Shown here: positions 6,620 through 14,023 of the stretch, piece by piece
Position numbering within the stretch: the stretch's first letter is position 1
Layout: each line of letters begins with the position of its first letter
Source of the DNA: Actinomyces sp. HMSC035G02
GTDB taxonomy: Bacteria > Actinomycetota > Actinomycetes > Actinomycetales > Actinomycetaceae
Reading direction: 5' to 3'
NCBI GenBank assembly: GCA_001838165.1
Contig: KV835888.1
Coordinates: forward strand, 1 to 19,064
DNA length: 19,064 bases
Notes under the pieces: generated by a model
What the model was told of the DNA's origin: nothing
The model's input: the letters and a program-made list of their open reading frames with translations, nothing else
Database searches by the model: none
Translations under genes and position numbers: made by a program

Positions 6620-8443
6620 TCAGGAGGAAGCCGGAACGAAGGCCGTGACTCCCGTCTTGCTGGCGCCGATCAGCATGTCGTCGAAGACCCACGTGTGCGA
6701 TTCCGCGGCGTCAAGCTCGGCAGAGTTGAAGTTCTTATTCGTCGCCGTGTTGAAGAAGTAGCTGCCCTTTGGCGCGAGGGAGAAGTCGCGGATGTACATG
6801 GCCGATCCATCGGCGCTCGCGCGCACGTCTTTAACCAGGAAGATACAACTGTCGGTCTGGTACGGACGGATGTTGTCGGGGACCGAGACCGTGCGCGTCG
6901 ACGCGTCGGAGGTCAGGGTGAGCTCCAGCGTGGCGCAGTCATTGCTCGTCATCTCAACAACGCCCGTCGTCCATGAGGCGGTCTTGTCCTTCGTGAAGAA
7001 GTCACTGAGCTGCGCCAGCGTCGGAGCTCCTCCATCGCGCGTGGGCTGCGTGACGTACCGGTTTTGGTTGAAGGTCCCCCGAAGGTCGCCGACGCTATCG
7101 TAGGCGTACTTAGTATTGAGCCATGGATCTACGATGACACCGTCGCTTGCCTGGACGAGGGCGTAGGAGGTTGTGTCGTCATCTGGATCGGCCAGGTTCG
7201 TGAGCTCGCCGGTGCGGACGTTGAGGAGCTGGGGGACCTCGGCGTGGTCGGGGACAATGAGAATCGAGGCCTGTTCGCCGCTGCCGATAAGGGCGCTGTC
7301 TGGGGCCGTGTAGTTCATGTGACCCAGCCCGAAGGAGCTCTGTTTCACCGTCGTAGCTTTCCAGACCTCAGTCCACTCGCCGGAGTCCTGCGACCAGCCC
7401 GTGCAGTAGCCGTCGGTGAGGCAGGTGACCACGATGCCCTCGGAGATGCCCATGGGGTATGCCTCGCCCCAGGGGGCCTGGGTTATCGTCCCCGTCGCCT
7501 TATCGATAACGAGGTCGCGGAAAAAGAGCAGATCGTCATCCCAGACGAACTGAGGAGTGAAGGTTTCGTACGCGCGCGTCGACGTCTCAGCGTTCGTTTC
7601 CCACAGGAGCCTCGGCTCGGTTCCAGACACGTCGTAGGCCATGACCGTCACGCTCCGGCTCCGCGCCGTCGTCGGCCGATCGGAGAAGGCGAGGTAGAGA
7701 GTCGACCCCTCAGCGTGGACGTGCGGGGCGAAGGTAAACCTCTTGGGGTCGATGGGGATCGTCCATGCGACCGCGATCCCCGACGTCCACTCGGGCGACA
7801 GGGAGTGAGTGTTGAGCGCTGTTCCGCGGTATCCGGGCTCGCGGACCGGCTCGCCCGCCTGCTGTGAGAACCAGCGGAAAAAGGACGTCCCAATCACGAT
7901 CGCGACGACACAGGCACAGGCGATCAGGATTAGGTGCAGGTGCTTTTTCACGGGGCTAACGGATTCGTCGGAATCCTCGTGAGGCTCCGGTGCGTGTCCG
8001 TGGGTGATCGATTCGTGCTCGCCCGCGTCCTCGGCTGGGGACGAGGCCGGGGCTTGGATCGCTGGGCCGGGCGCGGTCGGCGCGGCGTCCGTTTCCGCCT
8101 GGCCAGCCACGGCCTCGTCGCCGGGCATGGGCGGAGCGAACCTGAGGAACTCCTCGATGTCGGGCAGGGGCGCCAGGTCCGGCAGGGGCGCGACGTCCGC
8201 CCCCGGGACGCCTGCCTCCGATGTGCCGGTGTCTGCCTGGCCAGCCACGGCCTCGTTGCCGGACGTGGGTGGAGCGAACCTGAGGAGCTCCTCGATGTCG
8301 GGCAGGGGCGCCAGGTCCGGCAGCGGCGCGAGCTCGGGCAGCGGCGCGAAACCCATGTGCCCCGCGGTCTCGTCCCCACTCTCGCCCGAGGGGAGGGGCT
8401 GCGTCCCGTCGGGCGGGGACCAACGCAAGTCGTCATTGCTCAT
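6620..8443 (-). CDS. Single-pass membrane protein with propeller-like extracytoplasmic domain, paralog 5
   Basis: 607 residues; function unknown. The start MSNDDLRWSPP is fixed by homology to the sister genes (MSNDD, MTNDD, VSNDF) and by a -10 box 6 nt upstream; the frame is open further upstream but not conserved. Residues 1-168 are a disordered, acidic, proline-rich cytoplasmic region with two copies of a 46-residue unit (APLPDLAPLPDIEE). One helix (about 169-188) follows a KK pair, then an outside domain of about 415 residues: PGYRGTALNTHSLSPEW, AYDVSGTEP, VIDKATG, QAPWG, SGEWTEVW, IGSGEQASI, and the ending WVFDDMLIG then AFVPASS. Cys pairs C341/C347 and C503/C533 could be disulfides. The repeated Trp/Gly strand motifs resemble PQQ-type beta-propellers, but no classic repeat was proven. 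It is last in the array. Confidence 0.85.
   Translation of the reverse strand: MSNDDLRWSPPDGTQPLPSGESGDETAGHMGFAPLPELAPLPDLAPLPDIEELLRFAPPTSGNEAVAGQADTGTSEAGVPGADVAPLPDLAPLPDIEEFLRFAPPMPGDEAVAGQAETDAAPTAPGPAIQAPASSPAEDAGEHESITHGHAPEPHEDSDESVSPVKKHLHLILIACACVVAIVIGTSFFRWFSQQAGEPVREPGYRGTALNTHSLSPEWTSGIAVAWTIPIDPKRFTFAPHVHAEGSTLYLAFSDRPTTARSRSVTVMAYDVSGTEPRLLWETNAETSTRAYETFTPQFVWDDDLLFFRDLVIDKATGTITQAPWGEAYPMGISEGIVVTCLTDGYCTGWSQDSGEWTEVWKATTVKQSSFGLGHMNYTAPDSALIGSGEQASILIVPDHAEVPQLLNVRTGELTNLADPDDDTTSYALVQASDGVIVDPWLNTKYAYDSVGDLRGTFNQNRYVTQPTRDGGAPTLAQLSDFFTKDKTASWTTGVVEMTSNDCATLELTLTSDASTRTVSVPDNIRPYQTDSCIFLVKDVRASADGSAMYIRDFSLAPKGSYFFNTATNKNFNSAELDAAESHTWVFDDMLIGASKTGVTAFVPASS
8094..8331 (-). 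repeat. In-frame tandem-like duplication of about 100 bp with 138-bp period
   Basis: Bases 8094-8193 and 8232-8331 are nearly identical and offset by exactly 138 bp (46 codons). Each encodes PLPDLAPLPDIEE, then LRFAPP and EAVAGQA in the cytoplasmic tail of the protein at 6620-8443. Some differences between copies are synonymous or conservative, consistent with a fairly recent in-frame duplication. Confidence 0.85.
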
Positions 8444-8449
8444 GGGGCG

Positions 8450-8455
8450 TTTGTA
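8450..8455 (-). promoter_or_regulatory. Leaderless-type -10 promoter of the 6620-8443 gene
   Basis: The minus strand reads TGTGGTACAAACGCCCC directly before the ATG; the hexamer TACAAA lies exactly 6 nt before the start codon, so transcription is predicted to begin at or next to the A of the ATG. No ribosome binding site is present, which fits a leaderless mRNA. Confidence 0.6.
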
Positions 8456-8507
8456 CCACACGCGCGTGCCGGCTGGCGCGGATTGGCCGCCACGGCCCCA
8501 GACGATA

Positions 8508-8548
8508 CGTCCCCGACGCGACCGAGCAAGTCTCAGGCGTCGGGGACG
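8508..8548 (-). terminator. Perfect 12-bp hairpin between two array genes
   Basis: CGTCCCCGACGC (8508-8519) and GCGTCGGGGACG (8537-8548) form a perfect 12-bp stem with a 17-nt loop. It sits 17 bp beyond the stop codon of the gene at 8566-9981 and upstream of the promoter of the next gene. There is no long U run, so a Rho-independent role is plausible but not typical. Confidence 0.6.
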
Positions 8549-8565
8549 ATCCTTTGTCGATCCGC

Positions 8566-9981
8566 TTACTTGCGGTCGGGCGTGAAGGCGATAATCGATC
8601 CGCTGCGAGCTCCGACGAGCAGGTCGTCGTAGATCCACACGAGGTTCGTAGTCTCGTTCAGGTCCTGCGACACGTACGTCATCGGGTCCTCGGCGTTGAA
8701 GAAGAACGAGTCCGTGAGGCCCCGGATGTACAGTGCCTTGCCGTCGGAGCTGGCGCGCACTTGAGCGAGGGACCATCCCTCGTCCCCTCGGGCTTCACGG
8801 AATGACTCGCCGGGGTTGAGCGTGAGGTTCTTCCCGTTGTGGAGAGTAAGTGACAGGAGATAGCCGTTGTCATCCTTGGAATAGGGGCGCTCCAGAGCGC
8901 CAGACGTCCACCTGGTGGTGCCCTTCCTCAAGAAGGCTCCGACGTCGTCCACGCTCGGGAAATCGCGGTCGGTTGTTGGTGCCTTGTCGAGCTCCCAACC
9001 GGCGTCGAATGTGCCGACAACCTGGCCCGAGGTGTTGTAGGCGGTGGTTTCATTCTCTCCGGCCACGAGGACTCCATCGCTCGCCAGGGTGACCCTTGAG
9101 GCGAACGGGACGCTCGTGGAAGGGGCGTCCCCGAGGGTCGTGAGTGCTCCCGTGGCCGGGTTGATGATCTGTGGGGCGTGGTGGGCCTCGTCGACGGGGA
9201 CGACCACGGCGGCATCCGTGCCGGAGCCGATGACGGCCGTCGTGGGCTGTGTCAGTGCCGTGTGGGAAATCCCCGCGCGGCGCTGGGGCGAGGTCTGAGT
9301 GGTCCAGATCGTCGTCCACTCTCCCGAGTCGCGGGACCATCCGGAGCACGAGCTGAAGGTGTCGCACGTGACAAGGACTCCACCTGCCACACCCATCGGG
9401 AGGTCGACGCCCCAGGGGGCCTGCGACTGCTGGCCGGTTGAGCGATCGACGATGATGTTGCTGAGAAGAATCTCGTCCTGGGTCAAGATGGAGGACGGGA
9501 ATGCCTCGGCTCGCATCCGAGACGGCAGCGGTCCGGTCGTGCTCCACTGAGCGACCGGCTCGGTGCCCGAGACGTCGTAGGCGGACACGGTGGCCACGGC
9601 CTCGGCGCCGCTTCCGAAGGACGCCGCGTACAGTGTCGAACCTTCGGCGATCAGCTGCGCGGGCAGGAAGGAATCGTCTTGAACGGGGAGCGTCCACGCC
9701 GTCGCAAAACCCGACGCCCACGCGCTTGACAGCGTGTTCGTGCGGGTGGCCTGTCCGTGGTAGCCGATCACGTCCGTCCGGGCGCTCTGTTCAGGGCCGG
9801 TGTAGTGCGGAGGGGGAGTTGCCGCCGGGCCGGGGAGCTGGAGGGCGCTCGTGCTCAGTGAGAACGAGGCGGAAGTGCCGAGGATCGAGACGAAAGCGAT
9901 ACCGAGCAGAAAGAAACGCGTCTTTCGCGAGGGTACGGATGCCGGGAAGGAGGTCCCGTACTGGGGATCGTTGGTGCTCAC
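8566..9981 (-). CDS. Single-pass membrane protein with propeller-like extracytoplasmic domain, paralog 4
   Basis: 471 residues from GTG at 9981 (VSTNDPQYG), chosen because it aligns with MSNDD starts of the sisters and has AAAAGG 8 nt upstream. An alternative GTG at 10023 overlaps the upstream stop as GTGA and would add 14 residues. The cytoplasmic part is only about 20 residues, followed by a helix (22-40) and the outside domain with VIGYHGQATRTNTLSSAW, AYDVSGTEP, IIVDRSTG, QAPWG, TCDTFSSCSGW, VIGSGTDAAV and the ending WIYDDLLVG then AFTP. It has one Cys pair (TCDTFSSC) and lacks the second pair present in three sisters, placing it with the gene at 10020. No own promoter of the array type is visible, so it is probably expressed with the gene upstream. 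Confidence 0.82.
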   Translation of the reverse strand: MSTNDPQYGTSFPASVPSRKTRFFLLGIAFVSILGTSASFSLSTSALQLPGPAATPPPHYTGPEQSARTDVIGYHGQATRTNTLSSAWASGFATAWTLPVQDDSFLPAQLIAEGSTLYAASFGSGAEAVATVSAYDVSGTEPVAQWSTTGPLPSRMRAEAFPSSILTQDEILLSNIIVDRSTGQQSQAPWGVDLPMGVAGGVLVTCDTFSSCSGWSRDSGEWTTIWTTQTSPQRRAGISHTALTQPTTAVIGSGTDAAVVVPVDEAHHAPQIINPATGALTTLGDAPSTSVPFASRVTLASDGVLVAGENETTAYNTSGQVVGTFDAGWELDKAPTTDRDFPSVDDVGAFLRKGTTRWTSGALERPYSKDDNGYLLSLTLHNGKNLTLNPGESFREARGDEGWSLAQVRASSDGKALYIRGLTDSFFFNAEDPMTYVSQDLNETTNLVWIYDDLLVGARSGSIIAFTPDRK

Positions 9982-10019
9982 AAGCTGTGCCTTTTCTGTC
10001 GTTGCCCGATGCGAGGGAG

Positions 10020-11486
10020 TCACGAGGCCTTCGGCGTGAATGCCACGATGCCGTCGATCGTCACGCCGACGGCCAGGTCGTCGAATGCCCAGGAGAGGTG
10101 CTCCGCGTCGTGGAATTCCTCCGATCCGTGTCCCACTCCGCTCGCCGTGTCGAAGAAGAACCTGTCGCCCCTATCGGCGTGATCGACGGACTCGACGTAC
10201 ACGACCGACGTGTCGGCGCTGGCTCGAACCTCGGAGGGCCAAAAAGTGCTGACGTAGTGATGCTGGTCGTTATTCCCGGGATCAAGAGTGAAGGGCGGGC
10301 GCCCGTCGCTCGGCGTCACCGTGAGGCTGAAGGGAGTGCCGGGTGCCGCCTGTGCCGGGGCTGTTACCGACGCGTTCGTCCACGCCGGACGGGCGCCGCT
10401 CAGGAATTCTCCGAGTTCGGCCGTGGTTGGCATGCGTCCGTCGAGCGTCGGCATTCTCTTCATCTGCTTGTAGGCCTGGGTCCCCGTGATGAAGCCATCG
10501 GCGTCGTACGTGACGAAGAGGTCATCGTTGAAAACCAGGAGCCCGTCGCTGGTAACAGCAAACGACGCAACGTTGTTCTGCTTGTCCCTGAAGGGGCTCT
10601 TGGAGCCAACGTCCGTGAGCCGCCCGGTTCGCGGATCGAGGAGCTGGGCCAGGTGTGTCGGCGAATTGACGGGCAGGACGACCGCCTGGTGCTCTCCGGT
10701 GCCGATCACGGGTGTATCGGGGTAGGTGAGCTTGTCTAACGTGAACAGGGCTCCGTTTTGGCTGGCAGTGGTTGTCTCCCACTGGCGCACCCACGATGAG
10801 GCCTCCTGCGTCCAGCCTGAGCACGCCTGTTTCTTATCACAGGCTACGACGATGCCGTCAACGGCCGCGAGCGCCTCCGACCCCTCCCAGGGGGCCGAGG
10901 ACTGCGCCCCCGACGCTTTGTCGATGACGATGCTGCCGACGATGAACTGATCCCCGTCGGACACGAAGCTGGGGCGCCCGAACGACTCGGGGAGGGGGCC
11001 CGTCGTGCGCCAGAGCTCGCGCGGCTGCTCGGAAGAGATGTCGAAGGCCGCGGCGGTGACCTGGCGGGCGGTGGGATTGGGGTCTTCGAAGAGGGCGTAC
11101 AGGGTGGTGTCCTCCACGGTCGTGAGTGCCCGGGAGCCATACGTCGTCGAGGGGAAGGGGATCCTCCATGCCGTCTCGACGCCCGAGGCCCAGGCGGGGG
11201 AGATCGTTCCCGTGCTCGTCGCGTCCCCGGAGTACCCGACGGTGGGCATCGAGGCAAATGAACGCTGCTTGTCCGTTGTCGAGGGTGGCGACGTGAGCCA
11301 GTTGATGCCGAAGACTGCGGTCATGGCGACGGCGGACAGAAGCACTGCGAGAAGGACCGCTGTCGCGCGGCTCTTCGGGCGAGGCCGGGGCGGGCCGGGC
11401 AGGGGAACGGCGTGCGCCGCGCTCAGTGAGTCGGTGCCTTCCTCGTGGGCGGGTACACCGGTGCCCGTGTGATCGTCATTGGTCAT
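10020..11486 (-). CDS. Single-pass membrane protein with propeller-like extracytoplasmic domain, paralog 3
   Basis: 488 residues beginning MTNDDHTGTG. A cytoplasmic stretch of about 40 residues ends in a proline/basic run (GPPRPRPKSR), followed by a helix at about 41-62 and an outside domain. Family motifs are VGYSGDATSTGTISPAW, AAFDISSEQP, IVIDKASG, SAPWEG, ACDKKQACSGW, VIGTGEHQAV, LLDPRTGRL, and the ending WAFDDLAVG then AFTPKAS. Only the first Cys pair is present. Its TGA stop overlaps a GTG (GTGA) at the start of the next frame, which suggests translational coupling with the gene at 8566-9981. The role is unknown; the shared motifs point to a secreted-side beta-rich domain tethered by one helix, possibly sensing or binding something outside the membrane (inference). 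Confidence 0.83.
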   Translation of the reverse strand: MTNDDHTGTGVPAHEEGTDSLSAAHAVPLPGPPRPRPKSRATAVLLAVLLSAVAMTAVFGINWLTSPPSTTDKQRSFASMPTVGYSGDATSTGTISPAWASGVETAWRIPFPSTTYGSRALTTVEDTTLYALFEDPNPTARQVTAAAFDISSEQPRELWRTTGPLPESFGRPSFVSDGDQFIVGSIVIDKASGAQSSAPWEGSEALAAVDGIVVACDKKQACSGWTQEASSWVRQWETTTASQNGALFTLDKLTYPDTPVIGTGEHQAVVLPVNSPTHLAQLLDPRTGRLTDVGSKSPFRDKQNNVASFAVTSDGLLVFNDDLFVTYDADGFITGTQAYKQMKRMPTLDGRMPTTAELGEFLSGARPAWTNASVTAPAQAAPGTPFSLTVTPSDGRPPFTLDPGNNDQHHYVSTFWPSEVRASADTSVVYVESVDHADRGDRFFFDTASGVGHGSEEFHDAEHLSWAFDDLAVGVTIDGIVAFTPKAS

Positions 11487-11492
11487 GAGTAG

Positions 11493-11498
11493 TTTCTA
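11493..11498 (-). promoter_or_regulatory. Leaderless-type -10 promoter of the 10020-11486 gene
   Basis: The minus strand reads TGTGATAGAAACTACTC before the ATG. TAGAAA is 6 nt before the start codon, the same spacing as the sister genes, and no ribosome binding site is present. Confidence 0.6.
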
Positions 11499-11536
11499 TC
11501 ACAGGGCGGTGTCGGTGTGGTAACCGGATGGTGACC

Positions 11537-13471
11537 TCAGGAGGACGCCGGGACGAACGCCTTGATGCCGCTCTTGGTCATGCCGATAAGCATGTCGTCG
11601 AAGACCCACATGGTCTGTCTTGGCATGTTGAGTTCGTTCGACGTGTAGGTGTGTCCGTTGACGGCATCGATGAAGTACCGGTTCTTATCCTGGTAGGTGA
11701 AGGTGTCGGCGTAGAGAACCGAAGCATCCGCGCTGACGCGGACCTCCTTCGGGCTGAAGATGCACGTGCTGGTCATGTATGGGCTCAGCACGCCGGGGAC
11801 CGGAGTCGTGCGCGTCGACCCGTCGGAGGTGAGGGTGACCTGGATGGAACAGTCGTCCTTATCCACGAGGCCTACCGTTCCTGTCGCCCAATTCGCGGTC
11901 TTCTTCGTCATGAAGGTCTTGATGTCAGCGGTGCTCGGCTGGTTGCCGTCACGGCTGACTGCGGGTAGACGCAGATATTCATCGTTTGAGTATGTGGATT
12001 GGCGGGCCCCCGAGCTGTCGGTGAGGAACCCCTGCTTCTTGCTGACGTCGGTGATGACGAAGCCGTCGGTCGCCACCTCAACGTATTGGCCCAAGCCTGA
12101 CTGGGCGGGGCTGGGCAGGTACGTTGTCTTACCGGTATGGATGTTGATGATCTGCGGGGTTTCCTGATAGCTGGAGGGGACCAAGACGGAGGCGAGTTCA
12201 CCCGTGCCGGAGCGTGTGGTGCCTGCGGGCGCATAGTCCAAACCCTGGTTACTCAACCCGTAGGACGTCTGTGGATTCGTTGTCGTCGTCCACAGATTCG
12301 TCCACTCGCCGGAGGTTTGCATCCACCCGCGGCACGAGGATGTCGTCGAGCAGGTCACCACGATGCCGTCGGCCTGCGCGAGGGGAAAATCATCGCCCCA
12401 CGGGGCCTGTGTCTGCTCGCCGGTCGCCTTGTCGATGACCACGTCGTGGAAAAAGAGCTGGGTCTCGCTCGACACGAACGCGGGTGTGTACGTCATGATC
12501 GCGGAGTTTTCCGTGGGGCCGACCGTGTCCCACAGGAGGGTGGGTTCCTCCCCGGACAGGTCGTAGGCCTGAGTTCTGACGGCGGAACCGCGCTGGCCCT
12601 CGATCGTGTCGTCGCCGGCGATGTAGAGGACCTGACCCTCGGCGAACATCTGCGGTCCGAACTGAGTCATTTCTGACGGCAGCTCGAGCGTCCACGCGGT
12701 GGCCACGCCCGAGGCCCACTGAGGCGATATTGAGTGCGTGTTCGTGGCGCTCCCGCGGTATCCGGGGGAGCGGGTCGGCAGATCCGCCGCATGCTCGCGC
12801 ACCTCGGAGTCCGCCTGTGTGCTGGCGCTCGACGAGGTCTGCGTGCCCCAAGGTGTCCATGATGAACCGTCGCGAGTGGACGAGAGAAACGACGCGCCCA
12901 AGCCGATCGCGATGAGAGCGATGAACGCGATGAGGAGGTTCGGCTTTTTCTGCCTCGGGGGCACCGAGGCTCGCGGGGTCCTCGCGGGCGTGGACCCGAC
13001 GGTGATGGCCGGCTGCGGTGCCTGCGTGGCTGCGGGCTGCCTCCTCGGCGAGGCCGTGGCGGCGGTCGGACGCGATTCCTGCTTGCTTCTGGACCGTTTT
13101 TGCGACGAGGCCGTGGCGGCTTTGTGGGAGGCGCTGCTCGTCTGGGCTGCTGTAGCTCCCGCCACTGCTGTAGCTCCCGCCGCGGGGGCTGCGTCCGGCT
13201 GAGGGACGTCGGCCGGCGCGGGCGGCGTGACGGTGAGGAACTGGTCGAGGTCCGGCATCGCCAGGTCCGGCATCACGATCTCTGGCATCGCCGGCTCCTG
13301 CAACGCGTCCAACTCTGGCAGCGGCGCAAGTTCGGGCAGATCTGCGAACCCCGGAAGATCCCCAAAGTCCGGGAGTGCGGGGATATCGAGCTGCGACAGG
13401 TCATCCCACGCGTCGGAAGAGTGAGTGCGTGCTGCGTCGTCGGACGTGTGGCGGAGGTCGTCGTTGCTCAT
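11537..13471 (-). CDS. Single-pass membrane protein with propeller-like extracytoplasmic domain, paralog 2
   Basis: 644 residues, the longest of the five, starting MSNDDLRHTSDD. Residues 28-80 carry a leucine/proline/acid repeat (LPDFGDLPGFADLPELAPLP, then MPEIVMPDLAMPDL), the divergent counterpart of the repeat in paralog 5. Residues 85-175 are Ala/Ser/Thr/Pro-rich and become basic (QKRSRSK, PPRQKKP) just before one helix at about 178-196, which predicts the N-terminus inside. The outside domain has PGYRGSATNTHSISPQW, AYDLSGEEP, VIDKATGEQTQAPWG, TCSTTSSCRGW, PQIINIHTGKT, a second Cys pair (KDDCSIQ, TSTCIF) and the ending WVFDDMLIG then AFVPASS, nearly identical to paralog 5. It lies just downstream of ispF (42 bp) and has its own leaderless promoter. 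Function unknown. Confidence 0.85.
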   Translation of the reverse strand: MSNDDLRHTSDDAARTHSSDAWDDLSQLDIPALPDFGDLPGFADLPELAPLPELDALQEPAMPEIVMPDLAMPDLDQFLTVTPPAPADVPQPDAAPAAGATAVAGATAAQTSSASHKAATASSQKRSRSKQESRPTAATASPRRQPAATQAPQPAITVGSTPARTPRASVPPRQKKPNLLIAFIALIAIGLGASFLSSTRDGSSWTPWGTQTSSSASTQADSEVREHAADLPTRSPGYRGSATNTHSISPQWASGVATAWTLELPSEMTQFGPQMFAEGQVLYIAGDDTIEGQRGSAVRTQAYDLSGEEPTLLWDTVGPTENSAIMTYTPAFVSSETQLFFHDVVIDKATGEQTQAPWGDDFPLAQADGIVVTCSTTSSCRGWMQTSGEWTNLWTTTTNPQTSYGLSNQGLDYAPAGTTRSGTGELASVLVPSSYQETPQIINIHTGKTTYLPSPAQSGLGQYVEVATDGFVITDVSKKQGFLTDSSGARQSTYSNDEYLRLPAVSRDGNQPSTADIKTFMTKKTANWATGTVGLVDKDDCSIQVTLTSDGSTRTTPVPGVLSPYMTSTCIFSPKEVRVSADASVLYADTFTYQDKNRYFIDAVNGHTYTSNELNMPRQTMWVFDDMLIGMTKSGIKAFVPASS

Positions 13472-13477
13472 AACACG

Positions 13478-13483
13478 TTTCTA
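13478..13483 (-). promoter_or_regulatory. Leaderless-type -10 promoter of the 11537-13471 gene
   Basis: The minus strand reads TGGTAGAAACGTGTT directly before the ATG; TAGAAA is 6 nt from the start codon. The promoter lies in the short gap after ispF, so any -35 contacts would overlap the last ispF codons. Confidence 0.6.
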
Positions 13484-13513
13484 CCACGCTGCGCGCGCGG
13501 CGGCGCTCGCGGG

Positions 13514-14008
13514 CTACCCTTCGGCGCGCACCATGAGGGCGCTGGCAAGCGCGGCCACGCCCTCGCCTCGGCCCGTAAATCCCAGGTGATCCGAGGTCGT
13601 CGCCGACACGGTGACCGTGCCCCCGGCGATCTCGCTCATGACCGCGCAGGCCTCGGGCAGTCGCGCGGCCATACGAGGCCGGTTCCCCACGACCTGCACG
13701 GTCGCGTTGCCGAGCACCCAGCCGGCCTCGGCGGTCATGCGGCGAACCTCCTCAAGGAGCGCGCGCCCTGAGGCACCCGCCCACTCCGGGCGATCCACGC
13801 CGAACACCGTGCCGAGCTCGCCGAGCCCCGTCGCCAGCAGCATCGCGTCGCACAGTGCGTGCGCGGCCACGTCCGCGTCCGAATGACCCTCGAGAGGGCG
13901 CTCGCCCGGCCACTCCAGGCACGCGACCATCAGGGGACGCGGCGAGTCGGGTGCGGCGAACGCGTGGACGTCGACCGCTTGGCCGATGCGGAAAGGCAGA
14001 TCAGTCAT
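13514..14008 (-). CDS. ispF: 2-C-methyl-D-erythritol 2,4-cyclodiphosphate synthase
   Basis: 164 residues, normal length. It cyclises the CDP-methylerythritol phosphate product, the fifth MEP-pathway step, as a cytoplasmic trimer with active sites at subunit interfaces. Metal ligands are visible as D13 and H15 (AVDVHAF) and H50 (in [11 protein letters not shown], with HSDAD at 42-46); the C-terminal [18 protein letters not shown] (136-153) binds the cytidine/phosphate region. [10 protein letters not shown] (63-72) has Glu where relatives usually have Asp. The mycobacterial enzyme shares the unusual VFGVD and VGNRP segments. It sits, inverted relative to ispD, between two propeller-like paralogs, 15 bp after the stop of the one at 14024. 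It has its own predicted leaderless promoter, so its supply need not depend on the array. Confidence 0.95.
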   Translation of the reverse strand: MTDLPFRIGQAVDVHAFAAPDSPRPLMVACLEWPGERPLEGHSDADVAAHALCDAMLLATGLGELGTVFGVDRPEWAGASGRALLEEVRRMTAEAGWVLGNATVQVVGNRPRMAARLPEACAVMSEIAGGTVTVSATTSDHLGFTGRGEGVAALASALMVRAEG

Positions 14009-14014
14009 GAAACC

Positions 14015-14020
14015 AGGGTA
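14015..14020 (-). promoter_or_regulatory. Candidate leaderless -10 promoter of ispF
   Basis: TACCCT on the minus strand lies exactly 6 nt before the ispF ATG, inside the 15-bp gap after the upstream stop codon. No ribosome binding site is present in the gap, which favours a leaderless start, though read-through from the upstream gene is equally possible. Confidence 0.45.
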
Positions 14021-14023
14021 GCG

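Noticed and set aside
8444..8776. N-terminal extension of the gene at 6620
   Set aside because: It runs through the hairpin at 8508-8548 and overlaps the end of the neighbouring gene; the sister genes all start at the SND/TND motif.
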